Shown here: piece after piece, positions 12,311 to 22,031 of the stretch
Numbering within the stretch: the stretch's first letter is position 1
How the letters are laid out: each line of letters starts with the position of its first letter
Assembly (NCBI GenBank): GCA_010094025.1
Contig: ML991778.1
Coordinates: forward strand, 1-64,000
DNA from: Viridothelium virens
Taxonomy: Eukaryota > Ascomycota > Dothideomycetes > Trypetheliales > Trypetheliaceae
Length of the DNA: 64,000 nt
Direction of reading: 5' to 3'
Notes under the pieces: model-generated
The model's input: only the letters and a program-made list of their open reading frames with translations
Databases searched by the model: none
Told to the model about the DNA's origin: nothing
Program-made: the position numbers and the translations under genes

Positions 12311-12914
12311 TTCTCGAGGCGACGGTCATGCGTAGAAATGTTGAAGCGATCTGAGCGATGATGTCGCCCTGCGGAATCCGTCCGGCCGCTCGAGCTTCTT
12401 TCATCCTCCAATGTCCTCTGCTCCACAGCTGCGAAGGCAAACAGCATGACGAATGAAGTCAGACAAAACCACCGTCACAATAAATTTATCATAGCTCATA
12501 GGACATAATCACATTTAAAGATTGGCGGAAATTTCCGCCTGCACAGGTGCTTTGAAAAGAGACAAAAGCATTGATATTTCCATTAAGAGTACTCAAAGGT
12601 ACATTACCAACTACCTACACCATGCAAGAGGGTATCAAAGCATCAACAAAAGTTTGGTATCGGGTTTGTATGATTTCTGATGAAACGCAGCAGTGCTGTT
12701 GCCCCCCCTCTCTCGTCTTCTTCAACCACAAACTCAAGTAACCATGAACGAAATGATGACCGCGGAAAGTCATGAACAGACTCCAGCGCAAAACCCCTCG
12801 GCCAGAAACGACGACAAAAACTGGGTGTGAGTATGCTAGCGACTGTGTGGGACGATAAGTACGAATAAATGACTGCCAATCCTAGAAAGAGAGCCTGGAA
12901 CAAATACATGTTCC
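12311..12914. other. Intergenic region, MRS2 promoter
   Basis: MRS2 5' flank. A plus-strand two-exon model starting at 12743 can be drawn but has no recognised product (see rejected items). Nothing else seen. Confidence 0.4.
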
Positions 12915-13199
12915 TTATTCCTCCAGGACAAATACTTCAGGGGACGAACTCCTTGACATCTCATTGGATTCGTGAAAGCAAGAGGCCGCCTCATCCTGCG
13001 GCTCCTCATCAACAGACAATGACTGAGGTGACTGTCGTCGAGACTCCGAAGCCGTGTGGTAGGAAGAATGAGGCGACGAGGAAATATCCCTTCCGACCCT
13101 TGGTATAGGCATGTACCGATAGTCGGGTTTTAATCCAATGCTGAAATTGTCTCGGATTTTGGAAAGTTTGTCGTTAAGCGTGGAGAAATGATGCCGCAT
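12915..13199 (-). CDS. Hypothetical small Ser-rich protein
   Basis: Single open frame, 94 aa, not recognised. It begins with a basic amphipathic stretch (LNDKLSKIRDNFSIGLKP) followed by a Ser/Glu-rich, probably disordered tail (SRRQSPQSLSVDEEPQDEAA). It lies just downstream of, and in the same direction as, the small MGAVGSC protein gene. The composition looks more protein-like than the antisense frames, but the evidence is weak and it could be UTR or non-coding. Confidence 0.3.
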   Translation of the reverse strand: MRHHFSTLNDKLSKIRDNFSIGLKPDYRYMPIPRVGRDISSSPHSSYHTASESRRQSPQSLSVDEEPQDEAASCFHESNEMSRSSSPEVFVLEE

Positions 13200-13307
13200 T
13201 CCAGAACAGGCTGATCATAAATCAAAGTCCCACATCAGCATCGAAACACTGACACCATGTTACGTGCTTTTGTATGCCGTTGCGCCGTCGGGGTAGCGCT
13301 GGCGGTG

Positions 13308-13678
13308 CTAAACCGCGCTCGTTGCATGTCGCGTCCTACGACGACGACCAGCTCTGCCACAGGTGACGCAAGTAATAATTGCATCGAGCACTGCAACAAT
13401 GCCTGTTGGGGAATGTTATTAATAATTCATGCTTTGGGAGATTGAGAATGAGAATGAATGGTGCTGGGGTAAGGTCGGGGGATTGGGAGACACTGTTGGG
13501 AAAATACGTACCATTGATGATAACTGAGAAGACGCTGGCGATGGCGTTTACAATTGCCATAAGGCAACTGCCGATACTATCGACGATAGTGCGAAGCTGA
13601 GGATTCAGGTCAGTGACAAAACCATCAATAAACGGTACCGAGCAACGAGAAACTCACACAAGAGCCAACAGCACCCAT
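13308..13678 (-). CDS. Conserved 66-aa hydrophobic, Cys/Arg-tailed protein
   Basis: Three tiny exons, too short for ordinary ORF calling: 13678..13658 (7 codons), 13596..13512 and 13402..13308, with introns of 61 and 109 nt in correct phases. The product starts MGAVGSC, runs through two amphipathic/hydrophobic repeats (SIGSCLMAIVNAIASVFSVI and IVAVLDAIITCVTCG) and ends in a basic tail (RAGRRRRTRHATSAV). I recall this architecture (MGAxxSC start, repeated AIxNAIAS, CxTCGR, Arg-rich end) as a small family of unknown function widespread in Pezizomycotina. The glycine-2 followed by a nearby cysteine suggests N-myristoylation and palmitoylation, so peripheral membrane attachment is inferred. Spliced phase and motif recovery make the model strong despite its size. 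Confidence 0.72.
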
Positions 13679-14709
13679 TGTGACGGTTGAGGAACGATAA
13701 GCTGGAGTGAGGGAAACAACTGAAGAGGAGCGTGGGACTCGGTAGTCTCGATACCGGAGAGGGTCTCAGATACAGCTGCTGAGTAGAGTGAGTAGTCTGC
13801 AGTCCTAGGCTGTAAAGGAGGTGAAAGTTGGAGATCAGAAGATTGGGCGAGGCAGGTAGTTGATGAGAAGCTCTGAGCTTGGGTGACTGGTGGTCTGTGG
13901 AAGGAATGCCCGGCTTGTTTGAATTATTGACGACAGGGAAACAGCAAGCCGGCAGCACTTTAATATCAAACAATTCACGTTAGCGGGGGTTGCGTGGAGA
14001 TTGCTATGACGACAGAGCTCCTTGACCCTTGCACAGTGAATGATACGTCCATAACCGTGCCACCAGGCTCATCACGTCGTACTCACGTTACTGCTTTCGG
14101 AGCTGGAGAGAAAGCACCATGCCATTTCAAGTTGATGTCAGTACGCAATTTACGTGGCGCGATGCCTTTTCCAATGTGGTTTACCGCATCAATCGGCGAT
14201 CCGGACGTCTTTATGCTTCACGATTGACCATAGGGGTGGTCACGATGAAAACTTGGCCAGCCAGGGTAGGGGCCGCAAATGTGCAATTTCTCAGTTTCCC
14301 TGGTTGCTCACATCGAATTCTTGGAAACCTGCAGCAGCTGGCCCTTCTTTAGCGTCCGTCTAGCTCCACTTTTCTGCTTCGGGCATTCGGATCATCAAGC
14401 CACAAGCGTTAGATTGTGGCGGTGCAGGTAAAGAGCTGCCACATGTGGCTTACGCAGCTGCCACACCATGTTGGCGGTGCGGGGAGGATCTTCTACAACA
14501 GCCACTCCCTGTGGCACGGAGCTCACCTGAACCTTCCGCAATTGTGACGTTCATTGCTTATCTGCTGATCTTGTGATTCCTTCGTGCATCTTCAAGTATA
14601 TCTTGGGCGATCGGAATTGCGCCATGAGAGCGTACATGAAGTTTGTCTGTCTATGACAACTGCCGTGTTAGAAGGAGTGTGTACTCATTAATTTGTCTGG
14701 TGAGGAGTC
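13679..14709. other. Intergenic region
   Basis: No supported gene. Several overlapping plus-strand frames around 13994-14363 are compositional. The 5' flank of the small 66-aa gene lies here. Confidence 0.4.
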
Positions 14710-15126
14710 ATGAGACAAAACTTGGGTGGATTTATCCCTTGCGCTGGTGCAGTGGGCTGCCTCGCACGGATCATTTTTCTTTCAGTGATAGCACGTGACT
14801 TGAAGTCTGTGCGAGGCAGCCCCACCAGCGCAAGCGTCTTTCCATCAACTCTATTCATTTTTTTCCTCGCCATTTTATCTGCAACTGGTTCTGCTAGGAT
14901 ACAGCCTCACCTTCATAAGACTTGGTCTATCAACCAGCCGATCGAATCCCAAGGACGATCATCTGGTCGACTGTCAGGACGTAGTTCTTCTGGATTGAAT
15001 TCCGTCATTCCTCCTGATTGGAACGCTACTCTTGCCAAAGAGGTGCAGCATATGCAAAAAGAAGAGAGTCATATGATTGAAGAACAAGATAGAAAGAACA
15101 AAACCGGAGCTGCGATCGAAGATTGA
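14710..15126 (+). CDS. Hypothetical protein, low support
   Basis: Open frame of 138 codons, not recognised. It has a hydrophobic segment (PSTLFIFFLAILSATG), a Ser/Arg-rich linker and a charged helical end (DWNATLAKEVQHMQKEESHM). Its first third lies over a long imperfect inverted repeat (see 14738-14834), so the apparent N-terminus may not be real. The helical C-terminal part looks more protein-like and could be the last exon of a gene starting elsewhere. Confidence 0.3.
   Translation: MRQNLGGFIPCAGAVGCLARIIFLSVIARDLKSVRGSPTSASVFPSTLFIFFLAILSATGSARIQPHLHKTWSINQPIESQGRSSGRLSGRSSSGLNSVIPPDWNATLAKEVQHMQKEESHMIEEQDRKNKTGAAIED
14738..14834. repeat. Imperfect inverted repeat (30/26-nt arms, 41-nt loop)
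   Basis: The arm at 14738..14767 is the reverse complement of 14809..14834 except for a 4-base gap. The pairing is GC-rich around the core GGGCTGCCTCGCAC / GTGCGAGGCAGCCC. A transcript across it would form a long hairpin. No target-site duplication or transposase is visible, so it may be a MITE-like remnant or a foldback element. Confidence 0.75.
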
Positions 15127-15713
15127 AGTGGAAAGACCTCTAGTCGTTCTACGATCGACATTGAACTATTACGGTTCGCACAAATGGGCGGGAAGAATAA
15201 CGACGGACACGATCGCAGCTTTTGTTCCGAGCCCTTCTCTTCTTGTGCTGGTCGGGCTTCATGGGGCTAGACTGTCTTCGTTGATCAGCTGCAGATGGCC
15301 GTGAACGTTCTGACGGAAGGTTCTGCAGAATTAGAGTAGTATCGTTTTGGTGGAGATGGATCCGTTATAAAGCCTTCTCCTTGTAGGCGTCCGTGCTGGT
15401 ATTGCTCTATCGTATATTAGAGGTCATTCCTACTGTTACCAGTTACAATCTGAAGTTGCCTGTGCACTTGATGCGCACTAACGCCTTACCACAAATAAAT
15501 GGTGTGGGGAAGTCTGTGACATTTTTAGTGTGAGGTGGAGGTGGTCGTGATGGCCAACGACTGCCCCTCTTCTACCCATCAGACCTAACTTAAACTACCC
15601 CATCACCACCATGGTTCTCAACTCTTCTTTCGCCCGTCACGCTTATATCCACATTGTTGACGGTAACGTCTCGCTCAGCCAAGCTGACAAAAGTTTTCAT
15701 CCGAAGAAGAGTC
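15127..15713. other. Intergenic region
   Basis: Nothing coding recognised. The last ~100 bases are the pyrimidine-rich leader of the membrane-protein gene. Confidence 0.4.
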
Positions 15714-16283
15714 ATGACTTCGCATCCCGCCTTACTCCTCCCGCTCTGCTCCTATTCCGCCTCTCTCGCCCTCTCCGTCTTCCAATTCCCCTTATTCATC
15801 GCCTTCCTCCCTAAACCTATCTCCCCCACTAGCTCACATCTTCCTCAGCCTACAGCTTCCTCAAATTATAGCGCTCTCTCTGGCAGACCTCTCTCCTACT
15901 TCTGGTCCAAATTTATTGTCCCGGGCACCACCGTTGTAGCTGCTCTCTTCCTGACCTCCGCTATCTCTGGCGGTCTATCTTCTCGTTGGTTGCACCAACA
16001 TCGACACCTTGAGACGTCCGAGATCGCGCGATGGTACATGTATGGTTCCGCAGCAAGCCTCGGGCATTTTGCATTTGTGCCATTCGTCATACCAAGGGTG
16101 CGGCGGATTATTGAACAAGTTGAAGAGAAGGGAGCCAAGAAAGAAGAGAGGGATATTATAGCTGTAAATGAGCAAGAAACGAGGGGTTGGTTAATGGTGC
16201 ACCTGCTGAGGACATTGGCTGTCGACGTAGTAGCTGTAGTGTGTTTCGCGAAGGGCGTTGCCTTGAGTCTGTGGGTTGTATGA
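15714..16283 (+). CDS. Predicted integral membrane protein
   Basis: Intronless, 189 aa from the ATG in the same frame after a short upstream extension without ATG. Four hydrophobic segments are visible: residues ~5-30, ~62-85 (IVPGTTVVAALFLTSAISGG), ~105-125 (GSAASLGHFAFVPFVI) and ~165-187 (LLRTLAVDVVAVVCFAKGVAL). The block GGLSSRW..H..LETSEIARWYMYG followed by SLGHFAFVP resembles small four-helix fungal membrane proteins, some of them in secondary-metabolite clusters. I do not recognise the exact family or function. Confidence 0.6.
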   Translation: MTSHPALLLPLCSYSASLALSVFQFPLFIAFLPKPISPTSSHLPQPTASSNYSALSGRPLSYFWSKFIVPGTTVVAALFLTSAISGGLSSRWLHQHRHLETSEIARWYMYGSAASLGHFAFVPFVIPRVRRIIEQVEEKGAKKEERDIIAVNEQETRGWLMVHLLRTLAVDVVAVVCFAKGVALSLWVV

Positions 16284-17047
16284 TTGAACATGCCGGCTGC
16301 CTCTAAGAGATAGGAAAGGGAGAGGCTATGAATACTTCGGGTATATATGATGTCGGTACAATTCGGAGGGGGTATGGTATAATGGCTGTACTCTACGACT
16401 GCGGCTATCATACGCGCCAATCTTGGCAAGCATTCTCGCTGGATTACTATCTCTACGGCAATTCATCGCGTAGCGGTTCACGCTCCAAGATTTCCTTTTC
16501 GACATGTAATGCTCTCAGTGGTTGAAAATGTTGGAAGAGTCAGCTTTACAAAAAAAAAAGGGAGGGGGGGTTCTCTCCTGCCGCAAATCTCGCAACTCCA
16601 CATCCACTTGCGCTCCACGTACGCTCTTTGAAATGGTAGCTACATTTTCTTAGTCCATTCGGTGATGAAGATTTTTCTCCAGAACTTTGTATCGGCCAAC
16701 TCTTCTCTTGCAATGTAAGTAGGTGACTGGGCAGAAAGTGCATCTAGTATTTCTCATGGAATGATCCACTCCTTGATCAGACAATTCGCAATACCCTCAA
16801 ATGGATTGATATTCGAGACTTGGCATCCGCTCTACTCCCTTTCTCCACCAGCCCCTGTTTGTTCAAGATAGGGGTGGAGTTTTGACCTAGCAAATTCTTC
16901 ACGTGGGCCTGATTCGGCCAGCCGTATCCATAAGAGATCTGCTGATCTTGTGAGTACACCACTGTGTCTCTCTGTCTTGTCCCCGGTTTGAAGGGAAATA
17001 TATATATCGGTGGGATCAGGATATCTTTACTTCTGACCAGAAATTCT
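16284..17047. other. Intergenic region with A/G homopolymer tract
   Basis: No supported gene. An A10-GGG-A-G7 tract sits at about 16551-16570. This is the 3' flank of both neighbours (convergent genes). Confidence 0.45.
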
Positions 17048-18091
17048 TCATACATTGTCCTGTTCACTGCGCTCTCTACTTTCCTTTAGGTATGAGATTA
17101 TAGGCTCAAAATTCCTTTTCGGTCGCCGTGCTTTCTCCCTGTATGCTTGCTCGAGGTACCTTCCCTGCCACGGAATGCCAATAGCGTCGTGTAAAAGCAG
17201 GCGCGTTGCATCCGGAATGCCCTCCCCGATGCTATGCTCCAAAGCTACCTCTGCACGTTCACCAGCAGCACTGCCATACCAATCCACGATTGCGCCTGCA
17301 CGAATCACTGTCTTTAAGAACATGAGTTGATCATGAGCGAAAGGAATGTGGAAGAGCTTTTCTGGTATGTAGCAATTGGGAAGGAGCCTCATCCAGCGAT
17401 ATTCTGGTTCTTTGCGTACAATGAGATCGTCAGCCTCGAAGTCGAGGGGTTGAGGCTCGATTGTCATTCTCCGATGTATGGATTGTCGTTTAGAAGCTCT
17501 TTCATGCATAGGCCCGTCGCCCTGGTCAACGGACTTACTTGTCTGCTGATTTTCGTAATCTTGCTTGGATTTCTCGAAAGCTTTCTGAAGGTACTCCCGG
17601 TAGAAGCTCCAGGTCAACCATTTTCTCTTTAAAACATCTGACTGGAAAGCAGGTTCATGAGTGCTTGCCAGGTATTCGCTAAGCTTGAAGTTGATGTCCG
17701 AAATTGAGGATTCTGCGATTTTTCGCATAACAGGGATGTCCGCGAGATCTTGGGTTGTATATGTGGCGTCTGGATCTAATAGGAAATAGTCGCCCTTGCA
17801 AAATGCCTGGAAGCAGAAGTGCATGTACAAATGTCTATCCGAAAGCTTGGCACTGAGGCGAAGAGAAGCCAAGGGAAGATTGACCTCACGGCTGAAGACA
17901 AATATGGACTGAAGCAATTCCGTCGGAAGAGCTTCTAGATGTGGTTGAATCTTCTCATCAATCTTGCGCCGCTTGCTCGAGTACACGTCCCTTGGTTGGT
18001 CTTCGGACATGAGTCGCTTGCGTCGCCTCATTAACGCAGCCCACTCTTTACCTTTCTTTCCGCGAACTTTGACAGGGGTGAGCTCCGGCAT
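17048..18091 (-). CDS. F-box domain protein
   Basis: Intronless, 347 aa. A basic N-terminus (KVRGKKGKEWAALMRRRKRL, nuclear-signal-like) is followed at residues ~48-95 by an F-box-like helix set (LEALPTELLQSIFVFSREVN). The rest has no recognised repeat; it resembles the lineage-specific F-box proteins of filamentous fungi whose C-terminal part includes a region near GAIVDWYGSAAGERAEVA. The family bridges substrates to SCF (Skp1-Cul1) ubiquitin ligases; the substrate is unknown. Confidence 0.7.
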   Translation of the reverse strand: MPELTPVKVRGKKGKEWAALMRRRKRLMSEDQPRDVYSSKRRKIDEKIQPHLEALPTELLQSIFVFSREVNLPLASLRLSAKLSDRHLYMHFCFQAFCKGDYFLLDPDATYTTQDLADIPVMRKIAESSISDINFKLSEYLASTHEPAFQSDVLKRKWLTWSFYREYLQKAFEKSKQDYENQQTSKSVDQGDGPMHERASKRQSIHRRMTIEPQPLDFEADDLIVRKEPEYRWMRLLPNCYIPEKLFHIPFAHDQLMFLKTVIRAGAIVDWYGSAAGERAEVALEHSIGEGIPDATRLLLHDAIGIPWQGRYLEQAYREKARRPKRNFEPIISYLKESRERSEQDNV

Positions 18092-18443
18092 GGCAGTAAG
18101 TAGAGCTTACGTGTGCTTATGGGAGAGCGGATTCGAGATGGCATGAATGAGGGTTCTCAAGGAGCACGGTGCGGTACGGGGTACGCTCTGATTCAATGCA
18201 TAATTGGGTACATGTAAGGTACGATAATTATTGAAGGGTTTTCAATTGGCCGGGCCCACCAACGAGCCACCCACCTTCCTCTTTGCGGACACTATTACGA
18301 CTGTCAAGGCACTCCATGCGTTCCCATGCAGGCACGCTGGCACGGCAGGGTACTTGGCAGTGCTTGGTATTGATTACTTTACTCCGTAGTTCTTAAAGAA
18401 ATACGCTTTCGAGTCCGCAGTCCGCTTTCTCGCAAGCAGATAA
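18092..18443. promoter_or_regulatory. Divergent promoter, F-box gene / amidohydrolase
   Basis: This 352-base gap separates two genes transcribed away from each other, so it must hold both promoters. No specific binding site could be assigned. Confidence 0.5.
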
Positions 18444-19907
18444 ATGAGCCGCGCTCTCGGGTTCTTTGACCTACTCTCAACGTACCCGTATTCTTCCCTT
18501 TTACCTCTCACTTCACTGATCTGGCGGCAAGAAGACAAAATGACTCGCAATCCCGCTGAGTATACAGTACCACTTCCGTGGGCTTCATCTTCTCATTTGG
18601 AGCATACCAATGACAAAGATACCAATCTTTCTACCGATATGCACGCCATTCATACGAAACTCCTGATCCCTGGCTATGGCAAGCCTACCGAAAACATGAC
18701 CGTCGTAATCAAGGGTCCTAAGATTCACTCCATCACCTCCACCTCAGACTTCGAAGATTCTGTCCTGTCAAGAATCATGAGGAGTATTTCAGTCCCCGTA
18801 CTACTCCCGGGTCTCTGGGACTGCCATTTGCATTACTTCGGTAATCTCTATCTCTCTATTGACGCTTTCGCTCTAGCATCCCAAGCGCTTGCTGGTGCTC
18901 GCAGTGCTACTGATGTTGCCCGTACTCTTAATGCGGGATTCACTTCAGTTCGGGAAGTAGGTGGCTATGGCGCTGATCTCGCTCAAGCAATTGCCGAGGG
19001 ACAGCTTGTTGGGCCGAATATCTATCCCAGCGTGGCCATGATTTCCCCAACGGCAGGGCATGGTGATGCGCACTCACTCAGTGAGCAATGGGTGAAGGAT
19101 GTAAGTGATCACGGATTACCACTGAGAGTCGTGGATGGAGTCGCCGAGTGTAGAAAGGCCGTCCGTCAATGTATTCGTAAGGGTGCCAAGGTCATCAAGA
19201 TTGCTGGGACGGGTGGGGTGCTAAGTTCTGTGGATGATCCGCATCAGGCCGAATTTGCAATGGAGGAGCTGGTGGCCATGGTAGAAGAGGCCGCTCGTGC
19301 AGGACGGATTATCGCGGCGCATTGCCATGGGAAAGAGGGGATTGTGCAGTGCTTAAAGGCTGGGGTCAAGACAATCGAGCACGGTACCTACTTAGATGAA
19401 GAGGTGTGCGAGATGATGAAAGAGAAGGATGCCATTCTTGTAGCGACGAGAACGGTCGTCACAAATCTGGTAAATCATCCAGAATTGATGAATCCAGAGA
19501 GCTATAAGAAGTTATTGGAGACCGCAAAATATCACGGGCAAGCCTATGCATTGGCGGTTAAGAAGGGGGTTAAAATCGCCTTGGGGACAGATCTGGGTAT
19601 CAGTGTGCCTAACAATGACTTAAGCCATGGGAAGGACGGGCAGGAATTAAGATACGCTGTCGAGGCTGGCATGACGCCTCTGCAAGCTATTGAGGCAGCA
19701 ACAGCGAGAGGCCCAATGACGCTTGGCACAAAGATGGCACCCAAGTCTGGACAGATCAAGGAAGGATTTGACGCGGATCTTATTGCACTACATGCGAATC
19801 CTCTAAATGATATCGGCATTCTTTCCAAGGCCGAAAATGTGACACACGTATGGAAGGGTGGTAAGAATTTTAAGGAGCCTGGGATGAGAGTCGGGCCAGA
19901 GTTATGA
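18444..19907 (+). CDS. Ochratoxinase-like metal-dependent amidohydrolase
   Basis: Intronless, 487 aa from the first ATG. An internal ATG at 18540 (MTRNPAEYTV) in better start context would give 455 aa and removes a leader unlike the family. It shows the dinuclear amidohydrolase (TIM barrel) signature: HxH in LLPGLWDCHLHYFG, the lysine to be carboxylated in GAKVIKIAGTGGV, metal/base histidines in IIAAHCHGKEG and TIEHGTYLDEE, and the aspartate in IALGTDLG. The C-terminal VTHVWKGGKNFKEPG closes the small beta-sandwich. Motif spacing and wording agree closely with the fungal ochratoxinase/Xaa-Pro-dipeptidase-like clade, which cleaves N-acyl amino-acid amide bonds. The actual substrate is inferred only at clade level; no signal peptide is obvious. 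Confidence 0.85.
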   Translation: MSRALGFFDLLSTYPYSSLLPLTSLIWRQEDKMTRNPAEYTVPLPWASSSHLEHTNDKDTNLSTDMHAIHTKLLIPGYGKPTENMTVVIKGPKIHSITSTSDFEDSVLSRIMRSISVPVLLPGLWDCHLHYFGNLYLSIDAFALASQALAGARSATDVARTLNAGFTSVREVGGYGADLAQAIAEGQLVGPNIYPSVAMISPTAGHGDAHSLSEQWVKDVSDHGLPLRVVDGVAECRKAVRQCIRKGAKVIKIAGTGGVLSSVDDPHQAEFAMEELVAMVEEAARAGRIIAAHCHGKEGIVQCLKAGVKTIEHGTYLDEEVCEMMKEKDAILVATRTVVTNLVNHPELMNPESYKKLLETAKYHGQAYALAVKKGVKIALGTDLGISVPNNDLSHGKDGQELRYAVEAGMTPLQAIEAATARGPMTLGTKMAPKSGQIKEGFDADLIALHANPLNDIGILSKAENVTHVWKGGKNFKEPGMRVGPEL

Positions 19908-20182
19908 CAGGGGCATGAGGGTAGAGCCCGAGCAGATGAGCAATTGGTGATGGATTGACTGATGTAAAAAGTTGATGGAGATGAATACTGGAACCTTGAT
20001 AAATTAAGCCTTCTACTGGACTTGGTCGTCTCGTCTTCAAAAGGCTTCTACAATGTAGTATGGGTGTAATGCGGGAGACTAGGGCGTAGTGCCACAATCT
20101 ATCGTCCAATGTAGGTAGAAATACAATTCATCTACTCATCAGTCGATACTGTAGTGTGCTGCACAACGTGCAAGCGTTCATC

Positions 20183-22031
20183 TCAAGGCCTGTCATAATC
20201 ATTAAGATTATGCAGACTAATATCCTGACTCGTGCGGACTTGAGCATCGCTGTCCACACGCTGCCTAGTGCTTCCGGTCTCGTCTAAACCATTCATCTTC
20301 CCAATAGCCTTTTTTTGCTCGGTATTGCCTTCGTCACCTGCTGGTATAATGTTGCCAGCTTCATCCACCACAGCACCATTTGACGCCAGCTTGAGCACTT
20401 CATCATCAGTTATTCCTTGCATCACAGCCTGACGAGCATCTTGAATCTTTTTCATGACCTTGGATTCCCCGCGTATCTGTTCAAGATGGGCAAAGTAACC
20501 GGCACTGACAGGAGTCACGTATTTTCCGCAGAAGACACCGACTTCAAATTTCTGATCATTTTGTCCACGTGGAGATAGACTTGCGCAGGCAGCGACAAGG
20601 TCATCAAGTTGTTGGTAGATTACCCCATCAGCGGTGATATGCCTTGCAATGTCAGCAGAAGAGCGATGATGTGCGATCAGCTCGGAACTTGTTGCTAGGT
20701 CGATGCCGTAAATATGGGCGTGCGTAATTGGTGGCGCACAGCTTGCGAAATAGACCTTTTTAGCTCCTGCTTCCCGGGCCATTGAGACGATCTCACGACT
20801 TGTCGTACCACGAACAATGCTATCGTCCACGAGCAAGACATTACGGTCCTGGAATTCCAATGGGATAGCAATTAACTTGGCACGAACACCCTTTTGTCGT
20901 TGATTCTGAGTTGGCATTATGAATGTACGGAAGATGTAACGATTCTTCTCAAAGGCCTGACAGTAGGGCTTCTTGAGTGACTTGGACACTGCATAGGCCG
21001 ATATTAAGGATGTTTCGGGGATGGGAATGACGACGTCGATCTCTTTGAGCTTTTGGGGACCAAGTTGTAACCGAATACGCTCTGCAAGCTTGTAACCCAT
21101 TTCCTGACGACTTCGGTAGACAGATATACCATCAATAGTAGAGGAAGGTCGTGCAAAGTAGACGTATTCGAAGATATCCGGAGCATATGCTTTCGGCACT
21201 TCTACTTGGTGGTAGATGGGCTCTTGAAGGGGCTCTTTGTAGGTAGCCTTGCGGATAATGACGGCTTCACCGGGTTTGATATCCCTAAAGCTTTTGTATC
21301 CGCAGCTTTCCAAGGCCACACTCTCAGATGCAAGCATATAGTCCATGCCTGCACCTGACGGCGACTCTTTCCATCCCAAGACCAAAGGGCGAATTCCATG
21401 TGAATCACGAAATCCCATGATGCCATATCCTGCAATCATTGCAACACAAGCCCAACCGCCAATGCATCTCTTGTACATTCTCTCTAACGCAGCAAAGCAA
21501 TCCTGCGCGTTCACCCTTGCTTTATTTGTCTCTTCCAATTCGCTCGCGAAGATATTGAGCATTAGCTCACTGTCGCTGTCGGTATTGATGTGTCGATGCG
21601 CTTCCTTATCGAGATATTGTTTGAGTTCTTCTGCATTGACGAGGTTTCCGTTATGCGAGAATCCAAGACCATGGGGGGCATTGACATAGAATGGCTGTGC
21701 CTCTGCATTGTTTCCATTGCGACTACCGCTCGTTGGATATCTAAGATGTGCCAAAGCCATGAAACCAGGTAGCTCGATAACCCTAGCCCCATCGTGGAAA
21801 ACCTTAGAAGCCATGCCATTTCCTTTACATTGATGGATTCGTCCATTTGAAGTGCAAGACATTATTCCGCATGCATCTTGACCTCGATCTAAGCCCAATC
21901 AGTTTCAAAACTCAGCGTGGTATATGGTTCCTGAGCGACGCACGCTGAAGGATATAGAGAGCATCGTGGATTTCGACGGCAGCGGAGTTGGCGTCTCGAT
22001 CGGCTTGTAAGGATGCAACGATACCACACAT
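20183..22031 (-). CDS. ADE4: Amidophosphoribosyltransferase (purine step 1)
   Basis: Two exons: 22031..21944 and 21888..20183 (intron 55 nt), 597 aa. The short first exon supplies MCGIVAS, whose Cys2 becomes the catalytic N-terminal nucleophile of the class II glutamine amidotransferase domain; the join restores [12 protein letters not shown]. The C-terminal half has the phosphoribosyltransferase motif [18 protein letters not shown]. It converts PRPP and glutamine to phosphoribosylamine, the committed step of purine synthesis in the cytosol. The C-terminal ~60 residues are low-complexity, as in other fungal homologues. Confidence 0.96.

Noticed and set aside
12743-13105. Plus-strand two-exon model starting at 12743
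   Set aside because: A GTGAGT..CTAG junction can be drawn, but the product has no family feature and overlaps the opposite-strand small frame; not supported.
15896-16429. Minus-strand frame of 177 codons
   Set aside because: Antisense to the membrane-protein gene, which has clear hydrophobic helices.
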